Assembly (NCBI GenBank): GCA_018818425.1
Contig: JAHISB010000044.1
Location: forward strand, 1 to 39,005
Origin: Patescibacteria group bacterium
Lineage (GTDB): Bacteria; Patescibacteriota; Patescibacteriia; UBA1558; UBA10009
Direction: 5' to 3'
DNA: 39,005 nt
Shown: one piece after another, positions 22,755 through 31,616 of the stretch
Numbering within the stretch: the first letter of the stretch is position 1
Layout of the letters: every line of letters begins with the position of its first letter
The notes under the pieces: generated by a model
What the model was told of the DNA's origin: nothing
Database searches by the model: none
The model's input: the letters and a program-made list of their open reading frames with translations, nothing else
Made by a program: the position numbers and the translations under genes

Positions 22755-24143
22755 ATGAAAAAATTGGAATTAACCTTTGCCGCAATTTTAGTCCCTTTGG
22801 ACTATTTGGCCCTGCTGATGGCCGGCACGCTAGCCTATTTTTTAAGGTTTGAGTCTTTTGTCACAGAAATTCGGCCGGTGATTTTTGAAATGAATTTTCA
22901 GATTTTTTTTCGGATTTTATCGTTCGTGGCCATTGCCTGGATTATCGTCTTTGCCTTAAACGGCTTATATACCATCAAACGTCATAAATTAATCAGTGAT
23001 TTTTCCAAAATTTTTGTGGCCTGCAGCGCCGCCACTTTGATAATTGTGGTGGCCTTTTTCTTTAATTTTAATCTGTTTTCTTCAAGACTGATTATTTTAA
23101 CCGGTTGGCTGCTTTCCATAATTATCATCAGTCTAGAGAGAGTAGTCATCCACTACATTAAAAAGATTTTTTACAAAAAAGGCATCGGCGTTCGCCAGGT
23201 AGTAATAATCGGTGATAATAAAAACGCCCAAGACATAATCAACGAATTCAATAATAAGCCAACGTTCGGCTTTAAAGTTTTAAAGAATTTTTCTAACTTC
23301 GATTCTTCAACCGGAGAACAATTAAATGAGATTTTAAAAGAGCAAGAAATTGATGATGTAATTTTAGCAAATCCAGAATTGCCCTTAGAACAAAAAAACA
23401 GCTTGGTTAATTTTTGTACCGACCATCAGCTTAATTATAAATACGCCGCTTCGTTGTTAGAAACTAAGCTGATAAATTTTGATTTGAGCGCGGTCGGCGG
23501 CGTGCCTTTGATTGAAGTCAAGCAGACGCGCTTAGACGGCTGGGGCAGAATCATTAAAAGATTATTCGATCTCATCACGGCTTTGCTTATTTTAATAATT
23601 TTATCGCCCTTGCTCATCATTTTGGGCTTGTTTGTCAAATTAACGTCAGCCGGTCCGATGATCGTCAAATTGCCGCGCATTGGCGCTAATGGCCAAAGGT
23701 TTAGTGTTTTAAAATTCCGTTCGATGATTAAAGACGCTCATAAATTAAAGCCCGAATTAGCTGAATATAATGAACGGATAGACGGTCCTTTGTTTAAAAT
23801 GGAAGACGATCCCCGCATTACCAAATTCGGCAAATTTTTGCGAAGGTGGAGCTTAGATGAGCTGCCGCAGATCATCAATGTCATCAGCGGCCAGATGAGC
23901 CTGGTCGGCCCCAGGCCCCACGAACCAGAAGAGGTAGCCAGATATAAAACCCGCCAAAAAAAACTGCTGGCCATTAAGCCAGGCATCACCGGCATGGCCC
24001 AGGTCTCGGGCCGCAGCGATTTACAATGGGAAGAAGAAGTCCGTTTAGATACTTACTATGTAGAAAACTGGAGCCTGGCTCTGGATATTCAGATATTGTT
24101 GAAGACGCCGCGGGCGGTGGTTGGGAGAAGGGGGGCTAGTTAA
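22755..24143 (+). CDS. Polyprenyl-phosphate glycosyl-1-phosphate transferase (WbaP/CpsE type)
   Basis: This enzyme starts surface-glycan synthesis by moving a sugar-1-phosphate from a UDP-sugar to undecaprenyl phosphate. The 462-aa product has four N-terminal membrane helices (about 5-140), a CoA-binding-like domain (about 150-250, VRQVVIIGDNKNAQDIINEF), a further helix (LITALLILIILSPLLIILGL) and the catalytic domain with KLPRIGANGQRFSVLKFRSM, DDPRITKFGKFLRRWSLDEL, MSLVGPRPHEPEE and GITGMAQVSGR. I chose ATG 22755 because it follows the promoter directly. It anchors the glycan block; its product would be extended by the neighbouring GT4 enzymes and its lipid carrier made by UppS. Confidence 0.93.
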   Translation: MKKLELTFAAILVPLDYLALLMAGTLAYFLRFESFVTEIRPVIFEMNFQIFFRILSFVAIAWIIVFALNGLYTIKRHKLISDFSKIFVACSAATLIIVVAFFFNFNLFSSRLIILTGWLLSIIIISLERVVIHYIKKIFYKKGIGVRQVVIIGDNKNAQDIINEFNNKPTFGFKVLKNFSNFDSSTGEQLNEILKEQEIDDVILANPELPLEQKNSLVNFCTDHQLNYKYAASLLETKLINFDLSAVGGVPLIEVKQTRLDGWGRIIKRLFDLITALLILIILSPLLIILGLFVKLTSAGPMIVKLPRIGANGQRFSVLKFRSMIKDAHKLKPELAEYNERIDGPLFKMEDDPRITKFGKFLRRWSLDELPQIINVISGQMSLVGPRPHEPEEVARYKTRQKKLLAIKPGITGMAQVSGRSDLQWEEEVRLDTYYVENWSLALDIQILLKTPRAVVGRRGAS

Positions 24144-24145
24144 AT

Positions 24146-24649
24146 ATGAAGGAAAAAGAAAACAATTTTGCATTTATTGATAGTCAAAATCTTAATTTGG
24201 GTATTCAGAGTTTAGGTTGGAAATTAGATTTTAAGAGATTCAGAAAGTATTTAGAAGAGAAGTATAGTGTTTCTACTGCGTATTTATTTTTAGGATATAT
24301 TCAAGAAAATCAAGATTTATATTCATCTTTACAGAAAGCAGGCCATACATTAATTTTTAAACCGACTTTACCTAATAGCGATGGAGAAGTAAAAGGAAAT
24401 GTTGATGCTGATTTAGTTTTACAAGCGATGATAGATTTCAATAATTATGATAACGCCGTTATTGTCACTAGCGATGGCGATTTTTATTGTTTAGTCAGAT
24501 ATCTATACAAGAAGAACAAATTAAAGAAAGTTTTAAGCCCTTACGTACATACATGCTCGATTTTATTGAAAAGATCCGCTAAAGAGAAAATAGTAGATAT
24601 GGCTAATTTAAGGCGAAAATTAGAGTATAAAAAGAAAAACACCGCCTAA
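24146..24649 (+). CDS. NYN-domain (PIN-like) putative ribonuclease
   Basis: NYN proteins (LabA/DUF88 type) are small PIN-fold nucleases that usually cut RNA. The 167-aa product shows the three acidic clusters: FIDSQNL near the N-terminus, KGNVDADLVLQAM in the middle and VIVTSDGDFYCLV, followed by a basic C-terminal tail (RRKLEYKKKN). It starts 2 nt after the sugar transferase stop codon, so it is translated from the same mRNA. Why an RNA nuclease is joined to a glycan initiator is unclear. A terminator follows, so the two genes form one unit. Confidence 0.85.
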   Translation: MKEKENNFAFIDSQNLNLGIQSLGWKLDFKRFRKYLEEKYSVSTAYLFLGYIQENQDLYSSLQKAGHTLIFKPTLPNSDGEVKGNVDADLVLQAMIDFNNYDNAVIVTSDGDFYCLVRYLYKKNKLKKVLSPYVHTCSILLKRSAKEKIVDMANLRRKLEYKKKNTA

Positions 24650-24676
24650 GGACGGAACCTTAAGAGGTATTTTTCG
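24641..24676 (+). terminator. Intrinsic terminator after the NYN gene
   Basis: An imperfect stem (ACCGCCTAAGG with CCTTAAGAGGT, 9 of 11 paired) followed by ATTTTT; its 5' arm overlaps the stop codon. Confidence 0.6.
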
Positions 24677-24764
24677 TATGGATTCTGAATTAATGATAGC
24701 ATATAGTTAAAATAAGTCAATATTTACTTTTTCCACATTTTCTCAATTTGAGTTTACAGATTAA

Positions 24765-24833
24765 CGCACCTGCCTATCGGTCTTCGACTTTTAGGGATGA
24801 GCCCTCAGGCTCAGACTCGAATGAGCAGGCAGG
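24765..24833. repeat. Nested-hairpin mini-element E1, copy 3
   Basis: Same nested hairpin as 6485-6550, with a 2-bp insertion near the left end and a C-to-T change that turns a C-G pair into a T-G wobble in the middle stem. A further GC-rich stretch with GCTTGCTTCGCTTCGGAGGC follows before the next gene; I see no promoter in this 270-bp gap. Confidence 0.8.
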
Positions 24834-24919
24834 GACGACGCGGACATTCGCTTGCTTCGCTTCGGAGGCAAAGCGGGCTGACTTTCCACAGACTTTATTC
24901 AGTTTATTTATCGAAATAT

Positions 24920-26038
24920 ATGAAAATCGCCTTAACACACGATCATTTATTCCAGCTTGGCGGGGCCGAGCGGGTGCTTTTGGAACTGCATAATATGTTT
25001 CCGGAGAGTCCGGTTTATACCTTGATTCATAACCCCGAGAAAGCCGGTTTGTTTAAAGATTTAGACATTAAAACTTCGTTTTTAGAAAAACTGCCTTTTG
25101 GCAAAAATCATTTTAAATGGTATTTGTGGCTGATGCCTATTGCCTGGGAGCAGATGAATTTTTTTGGTTATGATATTGTTATTTCCTCATCCTCGGCCTT
25201 TTCCAAAGGCGTAATCACTCCGCCCAACACTTTGCATATTTGCTATTGCCATTCACCGACCCGCTATTTATGGTCCGACGCCCATAACTATGTCGAGGAG
25301 CTTAAGCAGCCCAAGATTATTAAAAAAATCCTGCCGCTGATTATGAACAAACTGCGGATCTGGGACCACATTGCCGCCCAGCGAGTCGATAAATTTATTG
25401 CCAATTCCGAGTTTGTGGCCAAGAGAATCAGAAAATATTATCAGCGGGAATCAACGGTCATCTATCCGCCTGTCGATACCGGGCAGTTTCGGATTTCTTT
25501 GGAAATCGAAAATTATTATGTAGTTGTTTCACGGCTCCGTCCTTACAAAAGGGTGGATATAGCCATTAAGGCCTTTAATCAGCTGGGCATGCCGTTAAAA
25601 ATAATCGGCAGCGGCGAAGAGGAAGCCAATCTTAAAAAAATGGCCAAAAGTAACATTGAGTTTCTGGGTGAATTACCCGATCAGGAAAGAAACAAAGTCT
25701 TAGCCAGAGCCAGGGCCTTTATCCATCCTCAAGAGGAAGATTTTGGCATTGCTGTGGTCGAGGCCATGGCCTGCGGACGGCCGGTCATCGCCTATAAATC
25801 GGGCGGCGCCTTAGAAACGGTCATAGAAAACGAAACCGGCCGGTTTTTTATTGAACAAACCTGGGAGTGCTTGGCCGATACAGTCATCAGATTTAATCGC
25901 GAACTGGATCAATTTGATCCAATAAAAATTAAAAAACATTCCGAGAATTTTGATAAAGAAATTTTTCAGCAAAAAATAAACGATTTTGTCAGCCAGAGCT
26001 GGCAGGAATTTTCCGGCAAAACACTGATAAAACACTGA
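24920..26038 (+). CDS. GT4-type glycosyltransferase (B)
   Basis: The 372-aa product starts MKIALTHDHLFQLGGAERVL, with the GGAE acceptor loop typical of GT4 enzymes, has CYCHSPTRYLWSD in the N-terminal domain, VVSRLRPYKRVDIAIKAF at the start of the donor domain and the EX7E motif in HPQEEDFGIAVVEAMACGRP. I chose ATG 24920; translation upstream reads only through the E1 repeat. The HSPTRYLWxD segment is frequent in capsule and O-antigen mannosyl- or rhamnosyl-type transferases, but the sugar cannot be fixed from sequence alone. Confidence 0.9.
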   Translation: MKIALTHDHLFQLGGAERVLLELHNMFPESPVYTLIHNPEKAGLFKDLDIKTSFLEKLPFGKNHFKWYLWLMPIAWEQMNFFGYDIVISSSSAFSKGVITPPNTLHICYCHSPTRYLWSDAHNYVEELKQPKIIKKILPLIMNKLRIWDHIAAQRVDKFIANSEFVAKRIRKYYQRESTVIYPPVDTGQFRISLEIENYYVVVSRLRPYKRVDIAIKAFNQLGMPLKIIGSGEEEANLKKMAKSNIEFLGELPDQERNKVLARARAFIHPQEEDFGIAVVEAMACGRPVIAYKSGGALETVIENETGRFFIEQTWECLADTVIRFNRELDQFDPIKIKKHSENFDKEIFQQKINDFVSQSWQEFSGKTLIKH

Positions 26039-26130
26039 TGGCGCACAGATAACCCGCAGATAACACACAGATATAAATAATCAGTGAACCATCTGTGCGC
26101 TATCAGTGAACTGCCAGTGATTATCCGTGA
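26030..26130. repeat. Long-hairpin repeat W4, copy 4
   Basis: CACTGATGGCGCACAGATAA words are followed by inverted ATCTGTGCGCTATCAGTG. Its left arm overlaps the last codons of glycosyltransferase B. Confidence 0.7.
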
Positions 26131-26136
26131 GCGATA

Positions 26137-26165
26137 TTTTCAAACAATAATTTTAATGATATAAT
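26137..26165 (+). promoter_or_regulatory. Promoter of the Cys-rich mini-protein
   Basis: TTTTCA (26137-26142), a 17-nt spacer and TATAAT (26160-26165). Confidence 0.6.
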
Positions 26166-26211
26166 GAAAATCACCTCAACTGGGGATTTTAATCATTAAT
26201 TTATAAAACAT

Positions 26212-26337
26212 ATGGACACTTGTACCAAATGCACTATGCCCTTAACTGATGATACTAAATGCAGTTGTCAGGATGGGGTTTGCTGCCATTGCTGTGATTG
26301 CGATGAAGGTTGCGCTTGCGGCTGCAAGGATAAATAA
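26212..26337 (+). CDS. Cysteine-rich, metallothionein-like mini-protein, 41 aa
   Basis: The frame encodes 41 residues of which 12 are Cys and one is His, arranged as CTKC, CSC, CCHCCDC and CACGC. This density and the CxC/CC pattern are those of metal-thiolate cluster proteins, so binding of several Zn, Cd or Cu ions is likely. There is no signal peptide. It matches no metallothionein family that I can name. Its own promoter lies 47 nt upstream and a GC-rich hairpin terminator 29 nt downstream, so it is a complete single-gene unit inside the glycan block. Confidence 0.75.
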   Translation: MDTCTKCTMPLTDDTKCSCQDGVCCHCCDCDEGCACGCKDK

Positions 26338-26365
26338 TCATTATTGTTGATATACAGGGGCCTGC

Positions 26366-26395
26366 CCCCGCCTCGAGCGCAGTCGAGAGGCGGGG
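26366..26395 (+). terminator. GC-rich hairpin after the Cys-rich gene
   Basis: CCCCGCCTC and GAGGCGGGG form a perfect 9-bp stem, followed by TTGCTTTATTT, a weak U-tract. Confidence 0.6.
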
Positions 26396-26432
26396 TTGCT
26401 TTATTTAGTCAATTTTATAGAATGAATCTATT

Positions 26433-27557
26433 ATGGTCATAGGCATAGATATCAGAACTTTTGTTATCAGCCAGCTTACCGGCATTGGTATTTATACTTG
26501 GGAGATTTTAAACCATCTGTTTAAAGAAAATACTGGCACTCAATACAAGCTGTTTTATAACCAGGGCTTTGGCCGGCAGATTAAGCAGGTTCAGGAGTTT
26601 AAAAATTATCCAAATGTCAGCTTGCATTATCATCGCTGGCCCAACAAATTTTTGAATTTTTCTTTAAAATACTTTAAAGGACCCTGTTTAGACGAATTGC
26701 TTGGCGGGACAGATATTTTTTGGTTTCCTAACCTTAATTTTTGGCAAGTCAGCCATAAGTCAAAAACTATAATAACTATCCACGATTTATCATTTATCCG
26801 GCTGCCCTGGGCTTATAGTCCCAAGATGCGCTGGTGGCATAAGCTGATAGATTTATCGGAAAAGTTAAAGTCTGCTGATAAAATAATCGCTGTTTCAGCC
26901 AATACCAAAAATGATTTAATTGAACTTTATAAATTGCCTCAAGACAAGATTGAAGTTATTTATTCAGCCGTTAGCGCAGAACCTAAGGCCAATAATCTAA
27001 TTTCAATCAAGCAAAAGTATAATCTGCCGAATAAATTTATTTTATTTTTAGGAACCTTGGAGCCAAGAAAAAATGTAGAGGGGATAATTCAGGCCTTTAA
27101 ATCTTTGAATCAAATTGATGTTGATTTAGTTATTGCCGGCGGCCAGGGCTGGCTTTATAAAAGAATTTATCAAAAAGCTAATCAGTCAAAGCTAAAAAAC
27201 AGAATTCATTTTATCGGCTATATTAAACCAGATGACAGATTCGCTTTTTATAAAATGGCTCAAGCCCTTGTTTGGCCGTCGTTTTACGAGGGCTTTGGCT
27301 TTCCACCTCTCGAGGCGATGAGTTGCGGCTGTCCGGTGATAACTTCGGCTAATTCATCACTGCCCGAAGTTGTTGGCAATGCCGCGCTCCTTGTCGACCC
27401 ATATAATATCAATGAGATTTCATTAGCCATTAATCAAATATTGACTAGTAGTCAGCTGCGTCAGAACCTCATCAACAAGGGCTATGAGCAGGTTAAAAAA
27501 TTTGACTGGCAAACAAGCGCTAAAAAAATGGCAGAGGTTTTTAGGCAAATTGAATAA
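26433..27557 (+). CDS. GT4-type glycosyltransferase (C)
   Basis: The 374-aa product begins [20 protein letters not shown], has [38 protein letters not shown] (donor-domain start with the Arg-Lys pair) and the EX7E signature in [20 protein letters not shown]. It resembles the mannosyl-type GT4 branch whose members begin 'GIDxR'. It is followed by a closely similar enzyme 72 nt downstream, suggesting tandem duplication and successive transfer steps. Confidence 0.9.
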   Translation: MVIGIDIRTFVISQLTGIGIYTWEILNHLFKENTGTQYKLFYNQGFGRQIKQVQEFKNYPNVSLHYHRWPNKFLNFSLKYFKGPCLDELLGGTDIFWFPNLNFWQVSHKSKTIITIHDLSFIRLPWAYSPKMRWWHKLIDLSEKLKSADKIIAVSANTKNDLIELYKLPQDKIEVIYSAVSAEPKANNLISIKQKYNLPNKFILFLGTLEPRKNVEGIIQAFKSLNQIDVDLVIAGGQGWLYKRIYQKANQSKLKNRIHFIGYIKPDDRFAFYKMAQALVWPSFYEGFGFPPLEAMSCGCPVITSANSSLPEVVGNAALLVDPYNINEISLAINQILTSSQLRQNLINKGYEQVKKFDWQTSAKKMAEVFRQIE

Positions 27558-27628
27558 TTGGTTAATTGTTGCTGTTTGCCAATGATTCAATGATTCTATT
27601 ATTCAATTATCCAAATAATCTATTATCC
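27558..27628. repeat. AT-rich hairpin repeat W6, copy 2
   Basis: TTGGTTAATTG and CAATGATTCAATGATTC words are followed by CAATTATCCAAATAATC. It fills the short gap between glycosyltransferases C and D. Confidence 0.6.
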
Positions 27629-27629
27629 T

Positions 27630-28739
27630 ATGAAAATAGGCATCGACGCACGTCTCTACGGCACCAAACATCGCGGATTGGGGCGTTACGTGCAAAAATT
27701 AGTTGACGGTGTAGCTAAAGCTGATGATAATAATCAGTATGTGGTTTTTTTGGCTTCAGAAAATTTTGATTCTTTCAATTCTAATAATCAGAGAGTTAAA
27801 AAAGTTCTGCTTAACGTTCGGTGGTATAGTTTTAAGGAACAGTATTTAGTTCCGCTGGTCATCAAAAAGGAAAAAGTTGACTTAATGCATTTTCCTCATT
27901 TTAATGTGCCCCTGGCGTATAATCGGAGATTTATTGTTACGATCCACGATTTAATTATTAAGCATTTTCCTAATTCCAGAGCCACTAATCTGCCAAATTG
28001 GAAATACAAATTAAAGCTCAAGGGGTTTGACAGAGTTTTGAATCATGCCGTTCAAAAATCAGAAAAAATTATTGTGCCGTCAAACTTTGTTAAAGGTGAT
28101 ATTGTCAGCCAATTTCAAATTTCTGACAGCAAAATCAAAATTATTTACGAAGGTTATTTTTTGGAAACTCACAAAGAGGCGGCTGATATATCAAGGTTCG
28201 GCATCTGTAAGCCCTATCTTTTATATGTGGGCGCCGCTTATCCTCACAAAAATTTAGAAAGACTGGTTAGGGTTTTTAAAAAATTAAATCAGAATTGTGA
28301 ATATCAATTGATATTTGTCGGCGACCTGGATTCTTTTTATCAGAGAATCCAAAAGCTGGCAGGTGATTGTCCGGATATAATATTTACCGGTTATGTGGCG
28401 GAAAGTGAATTAGCCGGCTTATATCAGCAATCAATTCTATATGTTTTTCCATCATTATACGAGGGCTTTGGCCTGCCGCCGATAGAGGCCCAGGCCCACC
28501 AAGCGCCGGTGGTTTCTTCGAATCGCTCCTCGTTGCCGGAAGTTTTAAAAGATTCAGCAGTTTATTTTAATCCTGAAAACGAAGAAGAAATGCTGGAAAA
28601 AATAAAATCGGTTTTAACTGATGAAAATTTTCGTCGGCAATTCATTAATCGCGGTTTAGAAAATATCAAAAGATTCAGCTGGGAGAAGATGGCCAGCGAG
28701 ACAATTAATTTATATAAAATATCCAAGAACCAAAATTAA
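27630..28739 (+). CDS. GT4-type glycosyltransferase (D)
   Basis: The 369-aa product starts MKIGIDARLYGTKHRGLGRY and shares the whole architecture of glycosyltransferase C, including TIHDLIIKHFP, YVGAAYPHKNLERLVRVF and PSLYEGFGLPPIEAQAHQAP. In this EX7E motif the usual 'AMACGCP' is AQAHQAP, so the Cys-Gly after the second Glu is lost but both Glu residues stay. Fourth GT4 enzyme of the block. Confidence 0.9.
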   Translation: MKIGIDARLYGTKHRGLGRYVQKLVDGVAKADDNNQYVVFLASENFDSFNSNNQRVKKVLLNVRWYSFKEQYLVPLVIKKEKVDLMHFPHFNVPLAYNRRFIVTIHDLIIKHFPNSRATNLPNWKYKLKLKGFDRVLNHAVQKSEKIIVPSNFVKGDIVSQFQISDSKIKIIYEGYFLETHKEAADISRFGICKPYLLYVGAAYPHKNLERLVRVFKKLNQNCEYQLIFVGDLDSFYQRIQKLAGDCPDIIFTGYVAESELAGLYQQSILYVFPSLYEGFGLPPIEAQAHQAPVVSSNRSSLPEVLKDSAVYFNPENEEEMLEKIKSVLTDENFRRQFINRGLENIKRFSWEKMASETINLYKISKNQN

Positions 28740-28860
28740 AAATGCCCCTTCGACTCGTTGAGCAAAGCTCAACTCGCTCAGGGCAGGCAAACAAATCAAA
28801 AGAACCGAAATAAGATATTTTGTTTTTTATTTTGAAAATTGTTTGGTTCTTAGTTCTTTT
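28731..28860. repeat. W2 hairpin, copy 3, interrupted by a GC-rich palindrome
   Basis: The arms carry AACCAAAATTAAAAA and inverted TTGTTTGGTTCTTAG. Between them, 28744-28788 is a different GC-rich element with a perfect inner stem GTTGAGC-AAA-GCTCAAC and outer GCCC/GGGC ends, apparently inserted. Confidence 0.65.
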
Positions 28861-28863
28861 AAT

Positions 28864-28893
28864 TTGGTGATTTTAGCTTATTTGTGTTATAAT
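28864..28893 (+). promoter_or_regulatory. Promoter of the DUF4012 gene
   Basis: TTGGTG (28864-28869), an 18-nt spacer and TATAAT (28888-28893). The ATG is 27 nt past the -10 box. Confidence 0.6.
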
Positions 28894-28919
28894 TATGTCG
28901 TTGAAATAACTTTTCCCCA

Positions 28920-31613
28920 ATGAAAAAAACTATAAAAAGTTTGGCTAAAGGCCAATCCGCCTTTGGCGGAAAAAATAAAACAGAATCGAGAAAAAAAAGA
29001 ATAGCCCCAATAGCCCCCAAAACCTCAACTAAGAAAACAACAAAAAAGAAAAGAAGTTCTGTGAACAAGTCTGCTGTTTTTAATCCGTCTTCAGCCAAAA
29101 ACATTGAAGAAAAATTAACCGATCAAGCCAGTTTATCGCTTGACAGTTTTTTAGTTAATGAACAAATAAATTATTCAGATAAGTTGCCGGCTAAAAAGGC
29201 AGAACAGCCGTTTTCAAATATTGAACCGATAATTAATGATTTAGATAAATTAATTTTAGGAGAGCGCAGGGCCGGCAGTTTTAAGGGAATTCTGCCCTCT
29301 AATCAGATACAAATTTCTTTAAATAAGCAAGGACAGGTTAAACGGGAGAAAATGGTTAAATTTTCCGGCTCTATTCATCAATTAGATTTAAAAAAAGAAA
29401 AGGAAGATTTTAAAGAAACCGAAGCGCTTCAGCCGGCTAAATCCAAAAAGTTAGAGGCGGCCCGGGTTAATTTTGATGAATTTAAAATTTTTGATGCTGC
29501 TTTGACTATTCCCAAAACAACTTTGATTAAAAAAGAGAAGCTGACTAAATGGTTTGTTGATAAATGGATTAACCTAAAAACCAGTTTAAAAAATCGTTCT
29601 AAAGATTCTCCGGCTTCTATTAAATCTTCTTGGATACTGAGCATTAAAACAACTTTAAATTTTATGCTGGTGGCCTTGTTGTTAATTTTGCCCATCAGAG
29701 CCCTGTTTTTTTATCAGCATTTAGAAATAACCAAAGGACAGGTTTTGGGCATCAGCGAAAACGCTTTAAGCGATCTGGAGTTAGGCGCCCAGGCGGCTAG
29801 CCAAGCTGATTGGCTGGAGGCCGGCAACTATTTTTTATCGGCCAGCAATTACTTTAATTTAGCTCAAGAGAATTTAGAATCTTATAATCAAACCTTAATT
29901 CAGATTGCCAAAAATCTGCCGGCCACGGGGGATTTAATTAAGTCGGGGGAGAGTCTTTTAAAAGCAGGACAACATCTGACTAAAGCGGCCGGCAATTTAA
30001 CCACCGTTTTGAATCAAATTAAGCAAAGCGAGGATTTTCAGCAAACTATTACCGATAACCTTTCTTTAATTAACTTGGCCTTAAATAACGCCCAAGAGGA
30101 AGTAAATTTGGCCAGCGATTATATTTTAGAAGTTCAGCCCAAAGTTATTCCTGAACAATACCGGGATTATTTTATTCAGGTTCAGAATAAATTGCCGGAT
30201 TTTTCCTCCGGCTTAAAAGCCACTCAAAATTTTATCAAATTTAGTTTAAATGTTTTAGGCCACCAAGTTCCTAAACGATACCTGTTTTTATTTCAGAACA
30301 ATAACGAATTAAGAGCTACGGGCGGCTTTTTAGGCAGCGCTGCTTTGGTAGACCTTAAAAAAGGCGAAATCACCAATCTGGAGGTTCCGTCCGGCGGGCT
30401 TTACGATTTGAAAGGCGATTTTTTTGAAAAGATTATCGCCCCGGCTCCCATGCATTTATTAGGCACTCCTTGGATGGCGTGGGATGCTAACTGGTGGCCG
30501 GATTTTCCCACTTCTGCTAAAAAAATAACCTGGTTCTGGGAAAAATCGGGCTGGCCCACGGTAGACGGAGTAATTACTTTTAATGCTTCGTTGTTGCCAA
30601 AGCTGTTGGAAATAGTGGGTGATATCGAGATGCCGGATTATAATCAGCTGCTGACTCCGGAAACGGTAATTTTGGCTTTGCAGCACGAAGTAGAGTTTGA
30701 ATACGATAGGGCAGAAAACCGGCCTAAAAAGATTATTGCCGAATTAATGCCCATCATTATAGAAAAACTTTTGGAAATTCCCACCGATCAGACCCTGCCT
30801 TTATTGCTTACCCTTAATCAGGCCCTGACCGAAAAGGAAATTCAGTTCTATTTTTTAGACGAGGAACTGCAAAAGCAGGTTGAGGAAAAAAAGTGGGCCG
30901 GCCAGGTATTAAACAGCCAGCGGGATTATTTATTGGTGGTCAACCAGAATATTGCCGGCGGCAAATCCGATGCGGTGGTTGAGCAGAAAATTAACCATTA
31001 CGCCTATCTTCAGCCCGACGGTTCGCTTATCGATACCGTGGCCATCACCCGGACCCACCGGGGCAGCCCGGATGATGTTTTTGAAAAAGTTCAGAATAAT
31101 TCTTATATCAGAGTTTATGTTCCTTTAGGCAGCCAGATTTTAGAAGTTACCGGTTACGATGTCATTGATCCTGAACTATTTAAAGAAGTTTATGAAGGCT
31201 ACCATCAAGATGAGGATTTGTTAACCATCAGCGGACAAATAACTAAGGATGCCAAAACTAATACCGATGTTTATTCAGAATTTGGCAAGACCGTTTTTGG
31301 CAACTGGCTGATGGTTGAGCCGGGCGAAGCTAAGACCATCACTTTTTCTTACCGCCTGCCTTTTAGCTTGGATTTTTCTTCAGCTTCCTGGCTATCCAAG
31401 AAAAAAAGCCAGCCCTACAGTCTTTTGGTTCAGAGCCAGTCCGGCAGAAACCAGACTGTTTTTTCCAGCCAGCTGTATCTTGATAAAAACCTGAAAATAA
31501 ACTGGTCCGGCGGAACTGCGGCTGGTCAGCCAGCCGTGGTTAATAACGAAGTTAAATTCAATACATTATTAAATACTGACCATTATTACGGCGTTCTGAT
31601 CGGCCAAAGGTAG
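28920..31613 (+). CDS. DUF4012 membrane protein, 897 aa
   Basis: DUF4012 proteins are large, single-anchor surface proteins common in CPR and Actinobacteria, often in polysaccharide loci; their role is unknown. The product has a Lys/Ser/Thr-rich cytoplasmic N-terminus (1-235), one membrane helix at about 243-262 (LNFMLVALLLILPIRALFFY), a helical segment (about 280-430) and the DUF4012 core with RYLFLFQNNNELRATGGFLG and TPWMAWDANWWPDFPTSAKK. The C-terminal 200 residues look beta-rich (SYRLPFSLDF). Location directly after four glycosyltransferases supports a part in assembly or attachment of the surface glycan. The next gene starts 3 nt downstream. Confidence 0.88.
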   Translation: MKKTIKSLAKGQSAFGGKNKTESRKKRIAPIAPKTSTKKTTKKKRSSVNKSAVFNPSSAKNIEEKLTDQASLSLDSFLVNEQINYSDKLPAKKAEQPFSNIEPIINDLDKLILGERRAGSFKGILPSNQIQISLNKQGQVKREKMVKFSGSIHQLDLKKEKEDFKETEALQPAKSKKLEAARVNFDEFKIFDAALTIPKTTLIKKEKLTKWFVDKWINLKTSLKNRSKDSPASIKSSWILSIKTTLNFMLVALLLILPIRALFFYQHLEITKGQVLGISENALSDLELGAQAASQADWLEAGNYFLSASNYFNLAQENLESYNQTLIQIAKNLPATGDLIKSGESLLKAGQHLTKAAGNLTTVLNQIKQSEDFQQTITDNLSLINLALNNAQEEVNLASDYILEVQPKVIPEQYRDYFIQVQNKLPDFSSGLKATQNFIKFSLNVLGHQVPKRYLFLFQNNNELRATGGFLGSAALVDLKKGEITNLEVPSGGLYDLKGDFFEKIIAPAPMHLLGTPWMAWDANWWPDFPTSAKKITWFWEKSGWPTVDGVITFNASLLPKLLEIVGDIEMPDYNQLLTPETVILALQHEVEFEYDRAENRPKKIIAELMPIIIEKLLEIPTDQTLPLLLTLNQALTEKEIQFYFLDEELQKQVEEKKWAGQVLNSQRDYLLVVNQNIAGGKSDAVVEQKINHYAYLQPDGSLIDTVAITRTHRGSPDDVFEKVQNNSYIRVYVPLGSQILEVTGYDVIDPELFKEVYEGYHQDEDLLTISGQITKDAKTNTDVYSEFGKTVFGNWLMVEPGEAKTITFSYRLPFSLDFSSASWLSKKKSQPYSLLVQSQSGRNQTVFSSQLYLDKNLKINWSGGTAAGQPAVVNNEVKFNTLLNTDHYYGVLIGQR

Positions 31614-31616
31614 AAT

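Noticed and set aside
24797-24919. N-terminal extension of glycosyltransferase B
   Set aside because: It translates mini-element E1 and a second GC-rich repeat; the conserved GT4 start MKIALTHDH begins at 24920.
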